The notes beneath the pieces were generated by a model, which was given only the letters and a program-made list of their open reading frames with translations, ran no database searches and was not told where the DNA came from. Shown in pieces: positions 39,737 through 46,155 of a stretch of DNA of 64,000 nucleotides. Source of the DNA: UBA1757 sp963617485 (lineage in GTDB: Bacteria; Bacteroidota; Bacteroidia; Bacteroidales; UBA1402). Location of the stretch: NCBI GenBank assembly GCA_963617485.1, contig CAVEPA010000008.1:1-64000 (forward strand), in the 5' to 3' direction. Position 1 is the first letter of the stretch. Each line of letters begins with the position of its first letter. Made by a program: the position numbers and the translations under genes.

Positions 39737-41946
39737 AAAAGTTGATATGTAAAGCAATTGCCTTCGCCCTTGCGGGAGTTCTCATGCTCTCCGCATGCGG
39801 CGAGAAGGAGCAGCCTTGGGAAGAAACCACCGGTTCGCTCAGTTACATCATTGCTCCCAGTGCCACTTTTACGGCCGAGGGCGGTGAGAAAACCATCAAG
39901 TTCAAATGCGACCAGTCTTGGCACATCGAGTGCGCAGCCGATTGGCTTAGGTTCGACCCCGACCGCGAACAGGGTAGTGGTGTCAAGAAGAGTTGCAAGA
40001 CTACCATCATCTGCGATGCCAACCCCAATGATAGTGCCCGCACGGCAGATGTTTCCATTATCAACGGCGACAATCGCATCGACTTTACCGTTACGCAGAA
40101 GGCTCCCGTCATCACGCTTACCGACGAACAGATTGCTGAGCGTGGCATCGACATTTCCCGCGTATACGAAGGCGTGGTGGGTAGCATAACCAAGCTCAAG
40201 AGTTCCGACAGCGAGTTTTACCTGGGTCGCGCCCGTGCCAGTGAGCACTTCCTGCTGCTTTGGGATAAGGGCTACGATGAAACCGGCCAGATTTTGCCCA
40301 GCGACGAACGTACCGGTCAGTCTATCCGCGTCGATATCGAAGACCTGCTGATGAAGGCTGAAATCTATTACGATACGTATGTGACCAAACTCGGTCTTCG
40401 TGGCGACGAAGGCAAGTCTTATTTGGACAAATACTATATGACCATCTGCCTCTACGGCACTACCGACTGGAAGGCCGAAGGTGGCGGTAGCGGCAATATG
40501 GGTGCCCTTTGGGTCAGCGCAACGGCTTGTCAGCCTACCGGTAGCACTATCGCCCACGAAATCGGCCATGCTTTCCAATATCAAGTGTATGCCGACTATG
40601 GTTCCAAGAATGCCGGTTTTATGCAAATTGGCGGTCTCTTCTGGGAGGCTTGTGCCAACTGGCAGAGCTACAACCTCTATGCCGAGCAGGCTTTCAACAG
40701 CGAAAACTTCCGCGTGTTCACCGAAAACCACATGCGCCATTTCCACCACGAACATCAGCGCTATGCTACCTATTGGTTCCAGTTTCTGCTTACCGACAAA
40801 TACGGTTGGGAGGGATATGGCAAACTCTGGAAGGAGTCCAAGAGCAGCGAAGATGCCCTGCAAGCCTATCAACGTCTGTTCTGCAACGGCGATTTGATGA
40901 CGCTTAACCGCGACCTTTACGAATACGCAGCCCGTTGCGCCACTTGGGATTTCAATTCGGAAGTGGTGAACCTTGATGAGCAGGCCAATATCACCATGCA
41001 GGCTCCTATCCGCGACTTCGGCAAGAACTATATCGGCAAACTCGGCTGGGTGAGCAGTGATGATGGCGACGGTTGGCAGAAAGTGGGTTATGCCCGCGCT
41101 CCCGAGGCTACCGGTTTTAACGTTATCCGCCTGAACGTGCCCGAAGGCTCCACCGCTATCAGCACCGAGTTCGAAGGTCTGCCCAATGCGAGCGGTTACA
41201 ACTCAACCAAGGTCAATGCCTCCAAGGCTGGCTGGTATATGGGTTATGTGGCTCTGCTCGAAAATGAAGAAAGAGTTTACAGCGAACCCGTCTTTGTGGG
41301 CGCTTCGCTCAAGGGTACTGCCGCTTGGGATGTTCCCGCCGGTACGTCTAAACTCTGGATGGTAGTGGCTTGCACCCCGACCCAGTATTATGGCCACAGT
41401 TGGGACGAAGACGATACCAACGATGCCCAGTGGCCTTACCGTATCCGCATCAGCGGCACCGACCTCTATGGCACCATCCATTTTGACGGCAGCGAGACGG
41501 TGAGCGATGCTGAAATTGTAAAAAATATCAATGTTTCCGTTGCCGATGGTTATGCCGGCCCCTCTGTAAGTTTCGAGGACGAAGATTATGTTACCATAGG
41601 CAAGGCTTTTGTGATGCAGCCTACCGAGATTGCTTCCAAGATCGCCTCCGACCGCAGCAACTATCAGAGCGGTGAAGTGTGGTTCGGCAGCTTGGAATCC
41701 GACGGAACGGTTTCGTACGCTTACAGCGCCAACGGCTATGGCTTCTGGTATGATGGCGATTGCAAGGTGACCACTTGGGGCAATAACCCGACAGTCTTCA
41801 CCGAGTACAACACTTCGAGCTGGACTTTCCAATTGGGTGTAAACGCCGCCAATGTGGAGGTGGGCAAGACCTACACCATCCGTCCCTGCTTCGTCTACAA
41901 AGACCACAAGGTAGTCGTCACCATCAACATGAACATTACCGAGTAG
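39733..41946 (+). CDS. Putative metallopeptidase lipoprotein 3 (BACON, HEIGH domain, DUF4859-like)
   Basis: A 737-residue paralogue, the third of the set. The lipobox is LMLSAC, followed by GEKEQPWEE. The BACON domain is at about 30-120 (IKFKCDQSWHIECAADWLRFDP, in part). SEHFLLLWDKGYDETGQ, HEIGHAFQY at 275-283 and FWEACANWQSYN with E305 keep the metal-site pattern. The C-terminal module (PTEIASKIASDRSNYQSG...WTFQLGVN) is DUF4859-like. Sequence identity with the other two is modest outside the motifs, so the duplication is not recent. It is the last gene of the operon. Confidence 0.75.
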   Translation: MKKLICKAIAFALAGVLMLSACGEKEQPWEETTGSLSYIIAPSATFTAEGGEKTIKFKCDQSWHIECAADWLRFDPDREQGSGVKKSCKTTIICDANPNDSARTADVSIINGDNRIDFTVTQKAPVITLTDEQIAERGIDISRVYEGVVGSITKLKSSDSEFYLGRARASEHFLLLWDKGYDETGQILPSDERTGQSIRVDIEDLLMKAEIYYDTYVTKLGLRGDEGKSYLDKYYMTICLYGTTDWKAEGGGSGNMGALWVSATACQPTGSTIAHEIGHAFQYQVYADYGSKNAGFMQIGGLFWEACANWQSYNLYAEQAFNSENFRVFTENHMRHFHHEHQRYATYWFQFLLTDKYGWEGYGKLWKESKSSEDALQAYQRLFCNGDLMTLNRDLYEYAARCATWDFNSEVVNLDEQANITMQAPIRDFGKNYIGKLGWVSSDDGDGWQKVGYARAPEATGFNVIRLNVPEGSTAISTEFEGLPNASGYNSTKVNASKAGWYMGYVALLENEERVYSEPVFVGASLKGTAAWDVPAGTSKLWMVVACTPTQYYGHSWDEDDTNDAQWPYRIRISGTDLYGTIHFDGSETVSDAEIVKNINVSVADGYAGPSVSFEDEDYVTIGKAFVMQPTEIASKIASDRSNYQSGEVWFGSLESDGTVSYAYSANGYGFWYDGDCKVTTWGNNPTVFTEYNTSSWTFQLGVNAANVEVGKTYTIRPCFVYKDHKVVVTINMNITE

Positions 41947-41964
41947 TGCAGTTGCAACTCCAAA

Positions 41965-42008
41965 GGGGTGTGCGAAAGCTGGCATTCATGCCTGCTTTCG
42001 CACACCCC
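41965..42008. terminator. Bidirectional terminator at the end of the susC operon
   Basis: GGGGTGTGCGAAAGC pairs with GCTTTCGCACACCCC (15 base pairs), and the loop has its own GGCAT/ATGCC stem. It lies between converging genes and can serve both strands. Confidence 0.85.
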
Positions 42009-42025
42009 CTTGTTATTAGCGGTTA

Positions 42026-42472
42026 TTATTCCTCAAATTCCGGAATGTCGGTGAGGAAGGTGGTTTGCTGCTGTTCGTAGTCGATGCGGCAGGCGTAGTG
42101 TTGCAGGCCGTTGCTCAGCATCAGGTAGCGGGCCTTGAGCACCCAATTGTAGCGCAGAATCTGCTCAAACACGTGTCGGTCTATCTTAACGCTGGGTGCC
42201 TTGTATTCGCAGATGCACCACACTTGGCCCTGACGGTCGAAAACCACGGTGTCGCAGCGTCGCCATAGGCCGTTCAGGTTGATACTGTATTCGTTGGCCA
42301 TGCGCTGGGCAGGGTAGTGCTTGTATTGGCAAAGGTAGTGGCAGAAATGTTGGCGCACCCATTCCTCGGGGCTAAGGGCTACATAGCAGCGGCGGAAGGA
42401 GTCGAAGATGAGTTTTTTGGCACCGTCCTCTTTTATTTTGTAGGGATAGGGCGGCAGGTTTAAAGCAAACAT
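42026..42472 (-). CDS. HSDR_N-type PD-(D/E)xK nuclease-fold protein
   Basis: A 148-residue protein related to the N-terminal nuclease domain of type I restriction R subunits (HSDR_N_2 type). The fold's active-site pattern is complete: RRCDTVVFDRQG followed by CICEYKAP (D ... ExK). The opening SPEEWVRQHFCHYLC is also typical. It stands alone, with no HsdM or HsdS nearby and no helicase part. Such stand-alone proteins are widespread in Bacteroidales, and their job is unknown. The frame extends upstream to 42550, but a -7 box at 42496-42503 puts the transcript start near 42489, so the ATG at 42472 is preferred; 42490 is an alternative. Confidence 0.75.
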   Translation of the reverse strand: MFALNLPPYPYKIKEDGAKKLIFDSFRRCYVALSPEEWVRQHFCHYLCQYKHYPAQRMANEYSINLNGLWRRCDTVVFDRQGQVWCICEYKAPSVKIDRHVFEQILRYNWVLKARYLMLSNGLQHYACRIDYEQQQTTFLTDIPEFEE

Positions 42473-42476
42473 TTCG

Positions 42477-42503
42477 TACTTTTGTGTCATTGCTGCAAAA
42501 GTA
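42477..42503. promoter_or_regulatory. Overlapping back-to-back promoters for holA and the nuclease-fold gene
   Basis: TACTTTTG at 42477-42484 on the plus strand and the same box on the minus strand at 42496-42503 form an inverted pair. Predicted transcription starts (about 42491 and 42489) almost coincide, so the two RNA polymerase sites overlap. Confidence 0.55.
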
Positions 42504-42515
42504 ACATTTTCTGCC

Positions 42516-43544
42516 ATGGCAAGCAAAGCGAACAGTGTCCAATCCATCATAGCCGATGCCCGTCAGGGACATTACGCGCCCGTCTACTTTTTGATGGGTG
42601 ACGAACCATATTACATTGACTATATCTGCGATTTTCTGCTCAACAACATCTTGAGCGAAGAGCAACGGGAGTTTAACCAGACGGTTTGTTACGGCAAAGA
42701 CTACGAACGGGGTGCCTCGGAAATCTTTACTGCGGCTCGTCGCTATCCGATGCTGTCTGATTATCAAGTAATTGCCATTAAAGAGGCCCAGCTGGTGAAA
42801 AACCTCGAAGAAGACCTGGCCGTTTACTATCAGAACCCCACGCCCAGCACAATTATCATCATTTGCTACAAAGGCAAGAAGCTTGACAAGCGTCGCAAAC
42901 TGGCGCAGCAGCTGGAACAAACGGCCGTTGTGTTCGAGTCGAAGGCTTTGCGGGACAATGAAATGCCTACCTGGATAGCACAGCAGGCGGCCGAACGCTC
43001 TTTCCGTATCGACAATAAAAGTTGTGCCATGCTGGCCGATTTTCTGGGTACGGACTTAGGGCGTGTGGTGAGCGAACTGGACAAGTTGGCCATCGTGCTG
43101 AAAGATGCTGGCAGTCGTGACATTACCCCAGAGTTAGTGGAGAAGCACATTGGTATCAGCAAAGACTACAACAATTTCGAGTTGGTGAATGCCCTGATGA
43201 CCAAAGACGTGCTCAAGGCGCACCGCATTGCGCGCTACTATGCTGCCAACCCCAAGGCTCACCCCGTGCAATTGCTGACGGTGGTGCTTTTCGATTTTTT
43301 CGCAAAATTGATCATTTACCAATACTTGGCCGACAAGTCACCCGCCTCGGCAGCCAAGGCGCTGGGCGTGAACCCTTATTTCGTCAAAGACTACGAAAGG
43401 GCTGCCTGCTTATACTCCGTGCGCAAGGTGCTGAACAATATCAGTCTGATACGTCAGTACGATGCTAAAAGCAAGGGCTATCAGCAAACCGCTCTCGAAG
43501 ACGGAGAACTTTTGCGCGAACTACTTTGCCAGCTAATGGCGTAG
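42516..43544 (+). CDS. holA: DNA polymerase III subunit delta
   Basis: A 342-residue clamp-loader subunit that opens the sliding clamp. Family features are YFLMGDEPYYIDYICDFLL near the N-terminus, IIICYKGKKLDKRRKLAQQLEQ, LADFLGTDLGRVVSELDKLAI and the C-terminal collar domain (NPYFVKDYERAACLYSVRKVLNNI). Length and order are normal for Bacteroidota HolA. It is a single gene facing away from the nuclease-fold gene. Confidence 0.93.
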   Translation: MASKANSVQSIIADARQGHYAPVYFLMGDEPYYIDYICDFLLNNILSEEQREFNQTVCYGKDYERGASEIFTAARRYPMLSDYQVIAIKEAQLVKNLEEDLAVYYQNPTPSTIIIICYKGKKLDKRRKLAQQLEQTAVVFESKALRDNEMPTWIAQQAAERSFRIDNKSCAMLADFLGTDLGRVVSELDKLAIVLKDAGSRDITPELVEKHIGISKDYNNFELVNALMTKDVLKAHRIARYYAANPKAHPVQLLTVVLFDFFAKLIIYQYLADKSPASAAKALGVNPYFVKDYERAACLYSVRKVLNNISLIRQYDAKSKGYQQTALEDGELLRELLCQLMA

Positions 43545-43563
43545 TAATCGCTCTTGCCTAAGT

Positions 43564-45567
43564 TTATTTCCTTTTGAAGACCATGGCCGTATGGGCTGGC
43601 AGGTAGAGTTTGAGCCATTCCAAGCCGTAGCGGCAATTCTCATCGCTCGTTGTAAAGTGCTCCATCTTGTCGTCCGTCAGGCCGAAACCACCATAGACAG
43701 GCGCATCGCTGTTGAGTATGCAGGTGTATTTGCCCGCCTCGACCATGAGCCCGTAGCCATCGAACGATTTGGTGGGGTGCAGGTTGAATACGAATAGCAG
43801 GTCGCCACGCGAGAAGGCAAGAATCTGGTCGCCATCGTTGGCGCAACGCTGCACGGGCAGGTTACGGGCAAAACTCTTTTCGCGGCGGGCCAGATGTATC
43901 ATCGCCTTGTCGAAAGCATAAAGGTATTTGTACTTCAGCAGCGGGTCTTCGGCCAAATGCCATTGGCGGCGGGCATATTTATGCGACCATCCGTTGCCTT
44001 CGCGCGGAAAATCTATCCATTCGGGGTGTCCGAACTCGTTGCCCATAAAGTTAAGATAGCCGCCGTTGATGGTGGACAGCGTGACTAGGCGTATCATTTT
44101 GTGCAGGGCAATGCCTCGGTTCACCATGAAATGCTCGTCGTTGCAGGACATGTGCCAGTACATATCGGCATCTATCAGCCTGAAAATGATGGTTTTGTCG
44201 CCAACGAGCGCTTGGTCGTGACTTTCGGCATAGCTGATGGTCTTTTCGTCGGCGCGGCGGTTGGTCAGTTCCCACCAGATGTCGCCCGGCTTCCAGTCTT
44301 CGTCCTTTCTTTCCTTGATAATCTTGATCCAGAAATCGGGAATACCCATGGCCATACGATAGTCGAAGCCTATACCGCCGTCCTTGAATTTGGCGGCCAG
44401 TCCGGGCATACCGCTCACTTCTTCGGCTATGCTGATGGCTTGGGGATTCACTTCGTGGATAAGCAAGTTGGCCAAGGTTAGATAACAGATGGCATCGCCG
44501 TCCTGATTGAGGTTGTAGTAATCGGCGTAGTTGGAGAAATTGTCGCCCAGGCCGTGGCTCTTGTACAGCATCGAGGTGACACCGTCGAAACGGAAACCGT
44601 CAAAATGGTACTCTTCCAGCCAGTATTTGCAGTTGGACAGCAGAAAATGCAGCACTTCGTCCTTGGCATAGTTGAAGCAAAGCGAATCCCAGGCGGGATG
44701 CTCTCTGCGGCCGTCCGTGTGGAAATATTGCCCGGGGTCGCCATCGAGCAAACCCAGACCCTCGTCGGTGTTCTTGACGGCATGCGAGTGTACGATGTCC
44801 ATAATGACAGCGATACCCAGTGCATGTGCATCGTCGATAAGGCGTTTCAGCTCTTCGGGCGTGCCGAAACGCGAAGAGGGCGCAAAGAAGTTGGAAACGT
44901 GATAGCCGAAAGAACCGTAGTAGGGATGCTCCTGTATGGCCATAATCTGGATGGCGTTGTAGCCGTTGGCGGCAATCTTGGGCAGGATATTCAGACGAAA
45001 CTCTTCGTAACTGCCCACCTTTTCGGCATCTTGTGCCATACCGATATGACATTCGTAAATGAGCAGTGGCTTGGTGTTTGGCTTGAAATTCAAGCACTTG
45101 AAGCTGTATTCTTGCTCGGGAGCCCATACCTGTGCGGAGAAAATTTTCGACTGCTCGTCCTGAACGAAACGGCGTCCCCAAGCGGGCAGGCGCAAGCCTT
45201 CGCCACCCGGCCAACGGACCAGCATTTTGTAGAACTGTCCGTGTTGCAGGGCCTGAGAGGGGAGTCTCAGTTCCCAATCGCCATTGCCCAGCGGCTGTAG
45301 ACGGTAGGTTTCATCATCGGCTTGCCAATGGTTGAAATCGCCGATGAGAAATATTTCGCTGGCATGGGGAGCCCATTCTCGGAATACCCAGCCGTCGTTG
45401 TCGCGATGCAATCCGTAGTAGCGGTGGCCATTGGCAAAGTCGCTGAGTGTCTGGCCTTTGGTCAGCTGCCGTTTTTTCTGGATGGCATAGTCGTAACGGC
45501 CCTTGATGGCATCCTCGTAGGGTGCCAGCCAAGGGTCGTTCTTTATCAGCCGCAAGGTAGTACTCAT
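43564..45567 (-). CDS. glgB: 1,4-alpha-glucan branching enzyme
   Basis: A 667-residue GH13 branching enzyme making alpha-1,6 branches in glycogen. A CBM48 domain covers about 55-150 (WVFREWAPHASEIFLIGDFNHWQ), then the barrel: DIVHSHAVKN, GFRFDGVTSMLY with nucleophile D328, AEEVSGMPG with acid/base E382, and YAESHDQALVGDK. The wording of these motifs is closer to eukaryotic-type GBE than to E. coli GlgB, which is usual in Bacteroidota. It lies 15 bases in front of a YhcH gene's reading end and may be co-transcribed with it. Confidence 0.93.
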   Translation of the reverse strand: MSTTLRLIKNDPWLAPYEDAIKGRYDYAIQKKRQLTKGQTLSDFANGHRYYGLHRDNDGWVFREWAPHASEIFLIGDFNHWQADDETYRLQPLGNGDWELRLPSQALQHGQFYKMLVRWPGGEGLRLPAWGRRFVQDEQSKIFSAQVWAPEQEYSFKCLNFKPNTKPLLIYECHIGMAQDAEKVGSYEEFRLNILPKIAANGYNAIQIMAIQEHPYYGSFGYHVSNFFAPSSRFGTPEELKRLIDDAHALGIAVIMDIVHSHAVKNTDEGLGLLDGDPGQYFHTDGRREHPAWDSLCFNYAKDEVLHFLLSNCKYWLEEYHFDGFRFDGVTSMLYKSHGLGDNFSNYADYYNLNQDGDAICYLTLANLLIHEVNPQAISIAEEVSGMPGLAAKFKDGGIGFDYRMAMGIPDFWIKIIKERKDEDWKPGDIWWELTNRRADEKTISYAESHDQALVGDKTIIFRLIDADMYWHMSCNDEHFMVNRGIALHKMIRLVTLSTINGGYLNFMGNEFGHPEWIDFPREGNGWSHKYARRQWHLAEDPLLKYKYLYAFDKAMIHLARREKSFARNLPVQRCANDGDQILAFSRGDLLFVFNLHPTKSFDGYGLMVEAGKYTCILNSDAPVYGGFGLTDDKMEHFTTSDENCRYGLEWLKLYLPAHTAMVFKRK

Positions 45568-45582
45568 GCAGTTGGTTTTGAA

Positions 45583-46029
45583 TTAGATAAGAACCTTGGC
45601 TATCACTTTCTTAATCTTGCCTTCGCCGATGCAGGGAGCGTGAGCGTCGCCGGGGAAGAAGATGCAGAAGTCGCCTGCCTGCAGTTCCACTTGGGTAGAA
45701 CCCTGGCCGGCGAAAAATTCGATGTCTTTGGTTTCGTTGTATTCACTGGTCACTTCCTTGCAATCGTCGAGTCGCTTCCAACCCATGGCTTCATTGCCTT
45801 CCAGCACCACTTGAATGTCGATGTATTTGCGATGGGCCTCCAGACGGGCTACATCGGGCTTCTTGCCGTCGGGATGTTGTACGTTGAGGTAGAGCTTGGT
45901 GCCGTCCAACTCAATTTTGCCGGGCTCGGCCTTGGTCAAGTCGTGGGTCTTGATATAGTCGAAAGCTTGCTTGAAAAGGGGATGCAGCGATTCGTAAACC
46001 TGGCTGTTGTTCAGATGATCGAGAATCAT
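45583..46029 (-). CDS. YhcH/YjgK/YiaL family protein (DUF386)
   Basis: A 148-residue cupin-like protein. The family motifs are EAHRKYIDIQVVLEG, KRLDDCKEVTSEYNETKDIEFF and the metal-site stretch FPGDAHAP. Relatives are linked to sialic acid or sugar anomer handling (NanQ, EbgC), but no sugar cluster is adjacent, so the substrate is not assigned. It is immediately upstream of glgB in the same direction. Confidence 0.88.
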   Translation of the reverse strand: MILDHLNNSQVYESLHPLFKQAFDYIKTHDLTKAEPGKIELDGTKLYLNVQHPDGKKPDVARLEAHRKYIDIQVVLEGNEAMGWKRLDDCKEVTSEYNETKDIEFFAGQGSTQVELQAGDFCIFFPGDAHAPCIGEGKIKKVIAKVLI

Positions 46030-46085
46030 AATGGTTTGTGTTTTAGTGTTATATAAAATTATTTTTAGTGCACGATTGTATAAGG

Positions 46086-46093
46086 CAAAGTTA
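46086..46093 (-). promoter_or_regulatory. Promoter -7 box for the YhcH-glgB unit
   Basis: The minus strand reads TAACTTTG, fitting TAnnTTTG, 57 bases before the YhcH start codon. Confidence 0.5.
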
Positions 46094-46116
46094 AAAGGAA
46101 TATTGAAAAAAAGGCC

Positions 46117-46124
46117 TATCTTTG
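46117..46124 (+). promoter_or_regulatory. Promoter -7 box for the antiporter gene
   Basis: TATCTTTG fits TAnnTTTG and lies 32 bases before the antiporter start codon. Confidence 0.6.
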
Positions 46125-46155
46125 CGAAAAATCCTTAGGTATATTCATTATTGAT

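Noticed and set aside
36201..39757. Two long minus-strand frames opposite the HEIGH lipoproteins
   Set aside because: They mirror the coding strand of paralogous genes with signal peptides, BACON domains and metal motifs; the antisense products look random.
35682..41946. Recent tandem triplication of one gene
   Set aside because: The three proteins share motifs and order but differ strongly elsewhere, and one lacks the C-terminal module, so the duplications look old.
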